This document shows positions 38,520-48,150 of a stretch of 64,000 nucleotides of DNA, piece by piece; the first letter of the stretch is position 1; the number at the start of each line of letters is the position of its first letter. A program made the translations under genes and the position numbers. This DNA comes from Pinus tabuliformis (Eukaryota; Streptophyta; Pinopsida; Pinales; Pinaceae). The stretch is from the NCBI GenBank assembly GCA_031772625.1, contig CM062819.1:822097503-822161502 (forward strand). The letters are read 5' to 3'. The notes beneath the pieces were generated by a model. That model saw only the letters and a program-made list of their open reading frames with translations, was not told where the DNA came from and made no database searches.

Positions 38520-38570
38520 GCAGGGCAACGGTCATTTTGACTTGTTTATTCCACCTTGCTCAATAACACC

Positions 38571-40109
38571 ATGTCAACCACCGAGACTAATGAGCAAGGT
38601 GATGACCGGTCATCATCTACTGAGATTGAGATACAGCAGAGGCCTCGTAGGGGAGGCAAGGGTGGTCACCACAGGAGGGAAGAGCCCACATCATTGACAG
38701 AGTTGCAGGCTTGCCCATTGGCAGTGTCTTGTTTTCAGCATATGGCTTGTTATCAGTTTTGTGAGAGGCTGTCACACATTCAGCATCACAGAGAGTTGGC
38801 CCGGTTGTTTGTCCTACATCTCCATAACAGGCAGGTCACCCTTGCAGGGGTGAATTTTGTGTTTTCTCCAGAGGCTATCACAGAGGCTACCGGGATACCC
38901 AATGTGGGTGAGGTGTGGCCGAAGCGTAAGTGGCTGGACCTAGTATACTATGAGCCATATGTCAGGCCTATCTATGTGCATAACTTGTCAAGGAACTTTC
39001 CTATCAAGTTCCTCCGAGCAGAGTATATAGATATCATGAGACTCATTATGCACTACCTCACATGCGAGGGGAGATTCTCACGGGTATTTTCTTGTCATAT
39101 CTGCATGCTGATGCACTTCACCAGAGTGAGGATGATGAACATCTCGGCATACTTATTTCATGACACTCAAAGGATGGTCTCTATCTTTCGGAGACAGACC
39201 CCAGCACAGCAGCTTCGGAGCCTATGTCATCATGGTCTTATCCAGCTGGTTGTTTCTCATCAGCTGAGCCAGCAGGGCATTTCTTGGGCAGATTTTATCT
39301 CCCGTGAGTTCTTCACACAGCCACAGCCAGAGCCAGAGGCAGTTCATGAGGAGGGAGGGCCATCACATCAGCCCGAGGTTAGTATTCCGAGACATGTGGT
39401 TTCTTCTCCTCGGGTCACTTATCAGAGAGGTCATAGGACCTTATTTGCAGCAGCCCGATGAGTACTTTCTCCACAGCTAGTGGAAGGGGTCTCGTCTTCA
39501 TCATTTTCAGAGCAGCGAGTGTTATCTCCACACCAGGTGGAAGGGGCCTCGCTTTCTTCATCGGCACAGGGAGTACGAGAGGGCAAGCAGCCCATGGTTG
39601 AGGATGAGGCAGTTGGAGAGGCACATGATGATTTCACTGGTCGCGATGCCCACTCTCCCTCTTCAGATTTTGATGAGATCATCTGGCGGAGAGATGAGGA
39701 GAACCTTGTGTTGCAGCGGAAGCTTGAGATGGCTCAGTGGACCATCACTTATTTAGAGCAGCGCAACCGACAGCTAGAGACGGAGAAAGAGCTGGATGAA
39801 CTATGGAGAATCCGCGGTGACAGAGGCTTAAACCGCAGGAGGCCTGGTGACCCATTGCCCGGTGACTGGGAGACTTCGTACATTCATGAGATTACTCGTT
39901 TGGAGAGATTGTTGGAGAAGGCAAACCATGACAAAGAGCTTCTCCGAAACATGAGGACACATTACTGGGCCAGATTACATGTTTGCAAGGCGAGAATGAA
40001 AATTCTCCAAAGAAAGCTATCGGAGGCCCGGAAGAGGAAGAAAAGGACAAATCCACTCCGCATCTTGGCTAAGGCCTCCCTCACTCATCATGGTACTGAT
40101 CAGCCTTGA
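38571..40109 (+). pseudogene. Antisense accessory gene 1 of the Tat element
   Basis: Plus-strand coding region opposite to gag-pol, with good codon flow and about one break. The ATG at 38571 follows a probable leader intron. The N-terminus is basic (RPRRGGKGGHHRRE). The middle, roughly residues 60-240, is a compact globular domain with FVFSPEAITEATGIPNVGE, then an Arg/His-rich helical region. The later part, after a Pro/Ser/Glu-rich linker, is strongly coiled-coil (EEIIWRRDEENLVLQRKL-like heptads) with a very basic end (EARKRKKRTN). The domain recalls plant transposon-associated or plant-mobile-domain-like proteins. Antisense extra genes are known in Tat relatives, for example gene23 of maize-group Grande. 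Function unknown. Confidence 0.65.
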
Positions 40110-41691
40110 TCTAGCATCAAAATGTGAAAATTTTGAGAATTTTGGAGCATTTTGGAAATTTTTGGTAAAATTACAGGTTTTGCCCACGGTTTGGTCTCAC
40201 CCCGGGTGAGACCATTTTGGAGGACTGCTCGGAATTTTGAAAACTTGGCATTTTTGGAAAGGGCATGAAAAAAGAAAAATTACCAGTACTTGGGAGCAGC
40301 CTAATTTTGAGATTTGAGCCTCCAAAAGCTCAAAATACATCAAAAAAATGACTTTCTGCCCACTTTTTGAGTTGCAGAAAGTGACCTTGGGAGAATCAAT
40401 TTTTGAGGGGTCAAATCAACACCAAATTCAGAAATTCCACTTGGGATGGAAAGTAGACAGGCCAAGCTTTCCAATGAGCCATCTTGCACCTGATTTGGAC
40501 CAGTGGAACCCACTCAAAAACAGCTGTGAAGGGGCGCGACCAGAACTTCCAGATTTGCCAGAATTGCCATTTTCGGTCAAAAAACACTGTTTTGACTATG
40601 GTTGACCATTTTTACTTGTAGATGATGGATGAATGTAATATTTTCATGGCACTTTGATAGGTTTTATCTTTCTTTACTCTTCTAGAAGCTTCTTTGATGT
40701 AAATAGTGAAAAATTAATGCATGGATGAGTTAGCTAAGTAATAGAGGCAAGTTGTTGGGCTGCCTATTTTCTAGTTCTTAGTTTAGAATTAGTTCAAACT
40801 GCTCCTAGGAAGTTGAGCTCGACCCCTAGAGGTGGGGAAAGGAGTTAGATGGTCTAGGAGGTCTATATTATGCTCTCTCCTTCTCATTTTCATGGTTGGA
40901 CTCTTGTGGGAGAAAGCATTATTGTGTATTGTACATCTACTTCTGCAATTTAAGGAAAGGAAGGCCAGGGTTTTGCAGACTTCATTGTGGATTCTTGTGG
41001 ATCATTGTGTTGATGGTGTGTCTTCTAATTGTTACTGTAAGTTTGTTTATGTGTTACATCTCTCTTTCTTTGCTGCTAATTGAACAAGATGAAGTGATAA
41101 AGTTTTGAATTCATGCATGCCATGCTCAGCTTTTAATTCTGTTCAATATCTATGTTTTCCACTGTTTAAAGAGGATTCAAAGTCCTTTTTTGCCCTCTTT
41201 AACCTCCTCTCTTTCTTCCCTGATCACTCATCCAAGCCAAAGGCATCAGCACAAGTTCCTACCTTGCCTCAAAGATCCCCCTGCAAAAACTGTGCTCAAT
41301 CCCCGCACCCTAAATTGCACTCCCTCCAATTGCCACCAAAAAACCAAAAATCTTTAAATCAACCCCCCTTTATCAATTTACTAGCCTAATATCTTTGATC
41401 CTAATTGGTCAGCCTAATAATATTATAAGATCTATCAAATCTGACCCGAGAGAGCCTTCTCATACCTCGTAGGGCTAGCTACGAGGTGAAATGGTTTGAT
41501 GTAGCCTTGAGAGTTTGTCTATCTCAGCCTAGGTGAATTCCAAGCGCTAACAGTACCCACGCTCTGTTTTCTGAACGCGGGGTGCGTACTCCGCGCAAAG
41601 CGGATTTTCAAAACCCAAACTCAAAACCTAACCATCAAAATTTGATTTAATGAATTCTAATCAATGTTTTTTGGTGTGTAGATTATCCACC
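40110..41691. other. Non-coding spacer between the two antisense genes
   Basis: No convincing gene. It holds a further GCGCGACCA word at about 40533, a 9-bp perfect hairpin (ACCTCGTAG / CTACGAGGT) at 41464-41487, and possible AT-rich promoter sequence near 41418-41430. The open frames at 40832-41108 and 41105-41389 lack recognised motifs and have low-complexity composition. Confidence 0.55.
41464..41487. repeat. Short perfect hairpin upstream of antisense gene 2
   Basis: Nine-base arms, ACCTCGTAG and CTACGAGGT, with a six-base loop GGCTAG. It lies 205 bp before the gene 2 start codon, so it may be part of its leader or promoter. Confidence 0.6.
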
Positions 41692-42907
41692 ATGCTAGAT
41701 TGGCGCGAAAGAGAACACGAAGATGTCGATTTGGCTGCAATAGGTCATCAACCTTCCATTGATGCTTTAAAGGCATGCGGTCTCTACAAGTACTGGGCCA
41801 TACCTGGCATGAGGGCCCAGGTGCCATTCTTAGAGTGGCTGGTTGAAAGGTGGAACATTCAGGATCAATGTTTCTATATCGGAGAACACCAGCTCGAGAT
41901 AGAGCCCTCCGACATATATTTTCTCACTGGCTTGCCTAACAGGGGCGAGCAACTGTCTCTATTCGGGACTAGGCCGGGTGGCCAATCCCTTGCTAGTCTC
42001 CGGCTAGAGTGGTGCAACAATCAAAACCAGGAGAAGGGGATAGAAATCAAATACATATCCCGACCTGAACTTATGGTAATTGCCTTTACAGTTACCAGAC
42101 TTTGCGGTGCTGCCTCTTTGCACATAGCCACTGGTTCCCAAATGCGGATGGCTATAGATTGCTTCCGAGGCACCATTTTCAACTGGTGCGATGCTGTGCT
42201 GGCCAATATGAAAGGCCAACTGACTAGGGCAAAGAACGGACAGTTGAAGTCCTTTGGATATGGGCCTTTAGTTGTGAGCTTTGCCCTAGAGAGAGTTCCA
42301 ATGCTGATCCCTCAGCATCTTACTGTTCCAGTTGGGCCTCCTCGGGAGCCTAAGTTGACGCGATGGGTTTCGGTAATGGCCCGGCATCTTGATGAGGGAG
42401 CGGGAGTTGTCCAATTTCCTGCGAGTTACTTTCACTGGTTGGAGAGCCAGGTCTTTGCGATTCAGGATTTTCCTTATGCCGGAATGGATTTTCGCAATGA
42501 TCCGGACATGGTTCTTCCACAGGGAGAACAATGGGACGACAGAGGTACTTCATTTTTCACAAGTTTTTAAATTATCTATTTTTGTTTTGTTTTTTATACA
42601 TCGTCTCAAAACTGACAACAAAAATTTTCAAAATGCAGATGTAGGCCCACAGCGTCCGGCCAATCTTCGGGCTTTTGAGAGGAGACATCCAGCTGCACCG
42701 GCACCGGCCCCACAGGACGCGGCTGCAGAGACACTAGCTGAGTTGGAGCAGGATCTAGAGCGTCTGACGGCGGGTATACCAGAGACTACTATAGATGATA
42801 TTCCTATCAGACTTCAGCGTTACGTAGTCGCAGTCCCAGGACCTTTTAGGAGGTTTTTGTGTAGAGTAGCCCGTGCAGTGGTGTCGTATAGAGAGCACCA
42901 CCAGTGA
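41692..42907 (+). CDS. Antisense accessory gene 2: plant-mobile-domain-like protein, two exons
   Basis: The start ATG at 41692 sits in a good plant context (TCCACCATGC). The first exon runs to 42544; a 94-bp GT-AG intron (42545-42638, AGAG|GTACTT and TGCAG|AT) is predicted, and the second exon ends with TGA at 42905-42907, for about 373 residues. The first third carries LVERWNIQDQCFYIGEHQLE and IYFLTGLPNRGE, matching the pattern of plant mobile domain proteins (a W near the end of a helix, then a G-E strand, then a [LI]xGLP turn). The middle is helical (FNWCDAVLANMKGQL). The tail is Pro/Ala-rich then basic. It has no visible break and lies opposite to gag-pol. The family includes host MAIN-type silencing genes and transposon-borne copies; its role here is inferred only. 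Confidence 0.65.
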
Positions 42908-43104
42908 TTGGATGGTCATTTGTAGACACATGTGACATTTTGGTTTTTGTACTTATCATTTTTGCCGATCATAAGGTGTCTTTCAACCTATGATCGAAGA
43001 CGATGTATATTTTTTGACACACTCCTATCTATATATATCATTATTACCGGCTTATTTTGTTAAACATGCGTGATGAAATGTTTATAAATTTACATTTATG
43101 ATTG

Positions 43105-43520
43105 TTACAAATGTCTATTTAACATTCGAGACGCCATTGCATCTGCTAATGTGTTTAAAAACATTGGAATATGCTGATATTCAATGTAATCAAATTCACG
43201 TTCCAAGAGACGCACCCTCAAAAACAATCTTAATAACACTGGATTTCTAATGGCATAGACTCTAAAGCTGTAATACAATGAGTTCAGAATCTAACCTCAC
43301 TATCAAACTCCGAATCCCAAATGAAATAGATTCAGATAATAATTCAATCACTGCACTGTATTCTGCAATGTTGTTTGTTGTTTGACCGAGGCTCACCCCA
43401 TGCATAGAAACTAACTCGTCAGAGGGTGAATAGATAACCCAAGCTGCGGAAGAGATATTCCGTGTACTACGACAAGCACCATCAGCAAATCCAATGTACG
43501 TTTGGAGAGGCGTCGACATT
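43105..43520 (-). pseudogene. Archaeal-type RNase H of the Tat element, downstream of integrase
   Basis: The minus strand encodes IGFADGACRSTRN, AAWVIYSP, NNIAEYSAVIELL and LIVRLDSELIV, the four blocks of the archaeal/plant-type RNase H fold with their acidic residues in place. A C-terminal block (IEYQHIPMFLNTLADAMA) matches the usual end of the domain. A second RNase H of this type is a hallmark of Tat-lineage elements, where the original RNase H is often degenerate. Here it sits after integrase (which ends at 43681) as a separate block, with about one break. Confidence 0.85.
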
Positions 43521-43680
43521 TGCAATATCAAGAGTAAAACCAAGATAAGCCAGAATAACGACGAAAAACACACTCTCTAAACTAAGCACACTTGTCTAAA
43601 CCAAACACACAGTCTAAACTAAGCACACATACCAGCTAGAAAGAAAAAACTAACCTAACTAAAATCTCCATACCCGACAT

Positions 43681-46600
43681 TTAAGCATAATACCTCTTTA
43701 GGTAAAGTCCATTTCTGGGTTTACCCAAAGAGTCCCCGTCAAAGTCTACCAGCTCATAGGCCCCTTTTGCTAGCTTGCGCTTGACAATGTAGGGCCCATG
43801 CCACATAGGAACGAATTTTCGAGCACCTAACTTATCATTAGCTTCATCATATAACAACACTAGGTCTCCTTCCGAAAAATTTCGAGGGGTCACATTCCGA
43901 TCATACTGAGCTTTCATTCGTTTCGCGTGAGTCTCGATTGCTAAAGCAGCTTCACATCGAGTCTCATCTAATTTAGCTAAGTATAACAGACGCTTCTCCT
44001 CTTCGGAAGTAGCTGGAAGTAATTCGATGGCCATTTGCAGTGACGGGATTTCGCATTCAATGGGTAGCACGGCTTCCAAACCATAAACTAGTTGGAAAGG
44101 AGTGAACCCTGTTGATGTCTTCACTGAGGTTCGGTATGCCCAAAGTGCTGAAAATAACATGTTGTGCCAATTCGACCGATGAATACCAATGATCCGTCGG
44201 ATCATGATAACTAGAACTTTGTTGATAGACTCAACCAGACCATTCGCTTGGGGATAATAAGGAGTAGAACTATCATGACGTAAACCAAGCTGGCCTGTAA
44301 GTTCTGTCATCATAATGTTTCGAAAATGGCGCCCATGGTCAGTGATTATCGCTTGTGGGACACCAAACCTAGCAATAATGTGATTGAATACGAAAATTGC
44401 TGTTGTCTTGCCGTCTGCCTCGAATGTAGGCATCGCCTCGGCCCACTTAGTAAAATAATCAACCGCAAGGATGATATACGCATGCCCCCCGGCCGAGTGA
44501 GGGTTACAAGTAATAAAGTCGATACCCCATTTGGCGAAAGGACCAACGGCAATTATAGGGTGGAGAGGAGCAGGTGGTGCGCGCATCTTTCGATCAAACA
44601 CCTGACAGTTGTGGCATTTTCGGACCGCAATAATACAGTCTTTAAACAAGGACGGCCAAAAATAGCCAGCGCGCAATATCTTTTGGGCTGTGGCATACCC
44701 AGACATATGACCGCCACACGCTCCAGAGTGACAGTCATTCAAAACCCTCTCAGCTTCCTCATGAGTTAAGCAACGTCGAAAAATCAAATCCGCCCCACGA
44801 CGATAAAGGGTATCTCCAATGATTTTGTATTGTTGAGACTGGAATCGAAGTTTCCGACGCTCCGACTTTGAGATTTCCGGCCGAAAGGATTGGGTCTGGA
44901 GATAGACAATTATATCCCCATACCACGGATCTAAAGTGCTGATAAGAAACAAAGATTCATCCGCAATGGGCTCCTCTGCCACTGTTTCTGTGTCAGCACG
45001 CGGGAAATCACACATTAACTCTGCAAAGACTAAGGATTTCTTAGACTTGGACTTCTCGAACTCCAAATCGAACTCCTGCAGGATAACAATCCATTTGGAG
45101 TACTTGCCCCCTAGCAATTGTTTAGTGAGAATATAGATCATAGGGTTGCAATCCGAAATCATTGTAGTTTTACGGAGAAGAATGTAGTGACGAAATCGCT
45201 GGACAGCTTGAACGGCTGCCAGTGCCAACTTTTCCACATGCGAGTCATTTAGCTCGGTTGGATTCAACGTCCGACTGAGGTAATATATCACATGTTCCAT
45301 TCCGAATTCGTCTTCCTGAACTAAGACCATTCCAATGGTGGAGTGGGAGGCGGCGAGATACAAAAAGTAGTCCCGGTTGTAGTTGGGAGGATGCAGCAAC
45401 GGTGCATGGGTCAACGCATGCTTAAGTGCATCAAAAGATTTCTGAGCTATCTCATCCCAAGAGAATTGAGCATTTTGTTTTAACAACCGGGTGAAACCCT
45501 TTGTAACCTCAGCGTAGTTAGGAATGAATCGACGTAAAAAGTTTGCTTTCCCCTGCAAACTTTGGAGTTGGCGCAAACTCGAAGGAGGAGGCAATTTGAT
45601 GATAGCTTCGACCTTCAAGGGATCGACGCGGATACCGGCTTTTGAAACGACAAATCCTAGCAATCGTCCCACTTCTATGCAGAAGACACATTTGTGTGGG
45701 TTCAACCGAATTCGATAATGCCGACACCTCATAAAAATAGCACGTAAGTGGACAAGGTGGTCAGCTCGATGTAAAGAATGAGCAGGCAAATCATCGAGAT
45801 ACGGTTGCACAATGTGTTTGATGTCGTGAAACGCGTAAGACATTGCCCGTTGGAAAGTGGCTCCGGCATTCTTAAGTCCAAAAGGTAATTTGCAGTAAGC
45901 AAATGTCCCCCAGGGACAAATGAAAGCCGTTTTTGGTTGATCGGCAGGTAGAATATTGATTTGGTTGTAACCGGAAAAACCGTCCATAAAGGAAAATATT
46001 TCACTGCCGGCACAATCATCAATTATTTGATCGATATAGGGCGTGGGATAGTTGTCTTTTGCACAAGCACGATTTATATCCCTATAGTCGATGCATATTC
46101 TTATTGTTCCTTGTTTTTTGTTAACCGGAACAATATTCGATACCCAATCCGTTAACGGGATCGGATAAATGAAACCTGCTTTCAACAGCTTTTCGACTTC
46201 TGCTTTAATCGCAGCTGCTTTCCTAGGGTGTATCTGACGCAGACGTTGCCGAACGGGTTTAGCGTCCGGGTAGGTCTTAATCTCATGAACAACAATGGAG
46301 GGATCAATTCCTGGCATTTCCTCATAGGACCAGGCAAACACGTCGCGGAATTCTTGAAATAGGACCTTGTATGTTTGAATTTCGTCATCTGTACACGAGG
46401 CACCTATATGAATGTTCTCGATAATTCCAGTTTTGATTGAAATGTCAATGGCAATAGTTTGGGAAATGTTTCCCAAATTCAACTCTGAATCAGGATGTTT
46501 CATGGGATTCTGAGCGTCCTTGACATATTCAGCTGTAAAAATTGATGAAAAATCATTTTCAAAGTCATCACCCTCAGGTAAAAACGAAGATCTATGATGA

Positions 46601-47937
46601 AGATCTTCCCATGGTAGATCGTCTACACTTAGGACTTCGCGAAGCTGTTCGTCAGATGACACAACTTCAGGAATCGTTATCCGTTCTGAGGTTGATGTGA
46701 AAAGTGATTCCTCACGGACCACATTCATTTGGTCGATTTGGGTTGAACGCGAGTCGGTAAAAGACTGCACGGCTTCATAAGCAATTTCATATGGACTCAA
46801 AGGCATGGCATCACCGAATGATTCTATCTCAGATTCAGATGGGACAATCCAAGGATCATCGTAAATAATAGTGCCTGAAGTAATCATATGAATGAAAGCA
46901 AATGAAGGGTCTGCGTTGATTGGAGGGAAAGGAAAAGTTCCCAGTAAACCGGAATCTTTAACTAATCCTACACCAACATCCTTGTAAGGGATAGTCGTTT
47001 TACCGACATGCTGGATACTCTCTGAAGAGGCTGGGTCGGATGAAAAGTAAGCCAGCTGGTCTATCGTCACGATCTTACCATTGTGTGGAAACTTTATAAC
47101 TCTGAAGACCGATGACACGACCGCTGTCATAGCGTAAGACCAACTGCGACCCAAAAGAAGGTTGTAGTCTAGAGGGGCATCAACCACCTCCACATCCAGA
47201 CTAACGGTTTTTCCTTCAACCCCTATAGGCAAATCCTGTAGAATTCCAAACGGATGGAACCCACGGCCATCAAAGGCCTTAAGAATCGTCGGGGATTGGT
47301 TCAGTGAAGGAGAACCAAGCGATCTCCAACACTGAATCGACATAATACACGTAGAAGCTCCTTCATCAATTACAGTCCGATGAATAGGCCTGTTTTTGAC
47401 TATCACTGGGATCTGGAAAGCCATCTGATGAGGGAGACGCGGTGTACTATTTTCTAGATCAAAGATTATCAGGTTCGGGTCCTGAATATCAACAGCTCCT
47501 ATAGCCGACAAGAGTAATTTTCGTTGTGCTGGACATGATTGCAGCACTTCCAAAGCCGACATTGCTGAGGGTGAAACAGCTAAATCCTCAACAATGTTAT
47601 AATTCTGAGCTTCTCTCGCATGTGGATTGAAAGCAGACTTTCGAAGTATACCCTTGGCGGGCTGTTTGATTACCAAGTCCGGGTTAGGTTTCTCGATCTG
47701 TAGTGGATCGGAACCAGGAGCTGAGGTTGATGGATTAGAATGAGAAGATTCTGCTTCTTTGCCATCAACAGGACTCTTACTACCGTAATCTTGCGATCGA
47801 GTCGCAATCCGTACATGAGACATCATCAATATGGGTTCTTCACTGGCACTCGAGGAAGAACCTATCATTTTACTCTCCTGCTTTGGAAATGGATCTTTCA
47901 AAACAGCAGGAGTTGGGGAACCTTTAACGATTTTCAC
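43681..47937 (-). CDS. Tat element pol: protease, RT, RNase H, integrase (open, 1418 aa)
   Basis: One long open frame; numbering from the Met at 47937. Retropepsin VIDEGAST at about 190-196; RT from about 580, with RICIDYRDINRA, FMDGFSGYNQI and the catalytic YLDD at 713-716; the original RNase H at about 850-960, of the worn type usual in Tat elements; the integrase zinc finger (H1070/H1077, C1108/C1111), core triad D1140, D1200 and E1236, and the GPY module (MWHGPYIVKRKLAKGAYELVD, quoted loosely) near 1375-1395. A gag-type zinc knuckle (CLICEEDHFTRDC, 47956-47994) lies just upstream. Together these would cut the polyprotein, copy the RNA and integrate the DNA. Confidence 0.93.
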   Translation of the reverse strand: MKIVKGSPTPAVLKDPFPKQESKMIGSSSSASEEPILMMSHVRIATRSQDYGSKSPVDGKEAESSHSNPSTSAPGSDPLQIEKPNPDLVIKQPAKGILRKSAFNPHAREAQNYNIVEDLAVSPSAMSALEVLQSCPAQRKLLLSAIGAVDIQDPNLIIFDLENSTPRLPHQMAFQIPVIVKNRPIHRTVIDEGASTCIMSIQCWRSLGSPSLNQSPTILKAFDGRGFHPFGILQDLPIGVEGKTVSLDVEVVDAPLDYNLLLGRSWSYAMTAVVSSVFRVIKFPHNGKIVTIDQLAYFSSDPASSESIQHVGKTTIPYKDVGVGLVKDSGLLGTFPFPPINADPSFAFIHMITSGTIIYDDPWIVPSESEIESFGDAMPLSPYEIAYEAVQSFTDSRSTQIDQMNVVREESLFTSTSERITIPEVVSSDEQLREVLSVDDLPWEDLHHRSSFLPEGDDFENDFSSIFTAEYVKDAQNPMKHPDSELNLGNISQTIAIDISIKTGIIENIHIGASCTDDEIQTYKVLFQEFRDVFAWSYEEMPGIDPSIVVHEIKTYPDAKPVRQRLRQIHPRKAAAIKAEVEKLLKAGFIYPIPLTDWVSNIVPVNKKQGTIRICIDYRDINRACAKDNYPTPYIDQIIDDCAGSEIFSFMDGFSGYNQINILPADQPKTAFICPWGTFAYCKLPFGLKNAGATFQRAMSYAFHDIKHIVQPYLDDLPAHSLHRADHLVHLRAIFMRCRHYRIRLNPHKCVFCIEVGRLLGFVVSKAGIRVDPLKVEAIIKLPPPSSLRQLQSLQGKANFLRRFIPNYAEVTKGFTRLLKQNAQFSWDEIAQKSFDALKHALTHAPLLHPPNYNRDYFLYLAASHSTIGMVLVQEDEFGMEHVIYYLSRTLNPTELNDSHVEKLALAAVQAVQRFRHYILLRKTTMISDCNPMIYILTKQLLGGKYSKWIVILQEFDLEFEKSKSKKSLVFAELMCDFPRADTETVAEEPIADESLFLISTLDPWYGDIIVYLQTQSFRPEISKSERRKLRFQSQQYKIIGDTLYRRGADLIFRRCLTHEEAERVLNDCHSGACGGHMSGYATAQKILRAGYFWPSLFKDCIIAVRKCHNCQVFDRKMRAPPAPLHPIIAVGPFAKWGIDFITCNPHSAGGHAYIILAVDYFTKWAEAMPTFEADGKTTAIFVFNHIIARFGVPQAIITDHGRHFRNIMMTELTGQLGLRHDSSTPYYPQANGLVESINKVLVIMIRRIIGIHRSNWHNMLFSALWAYRTSVKTSTGFTPFQLVYGLEAVLPIECEIPSLQMAIELLPATSEEEKRLLYLAKLDETRCEAALAIETHAKRMKAQYDRNVTPRNFSEGDLVLLYDEANDKLGARKFVPMWHGPYIVKRKLAKGAYELVDFDGDSLGKPRNGLYLKRYYA

Positions 47938-48150
47938 AACCTCTGCCCGATGAGGGCAATCTCTTGTGAAATGATCTTCTTCACAAATTAAACAAGGATA
48001 GCGAGGTTTGCGCTTTTCGTCATTAGATTTCGACTTCTCTTTTTTCTCCTTTGGAGCCTTATCTGCTTTATCCTTCTTCTTGCCTTTCTTCTTACCACCG
48101 TTTTTTGATTTAGCCGTAGATGACTCTACAGCGTGAACGTCGGCGGTAAT

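Noticed and set aside
42350-42553. Minus-strand frames over antisense gene 2
   Set aside because: The plus strand there carries the recognisable domain; the minus frames are shadows.
44326-44769. 147-codon plus-strand frame
   Set aside because: Opposite to the integrase part of the Tat pol frame; a shadow.
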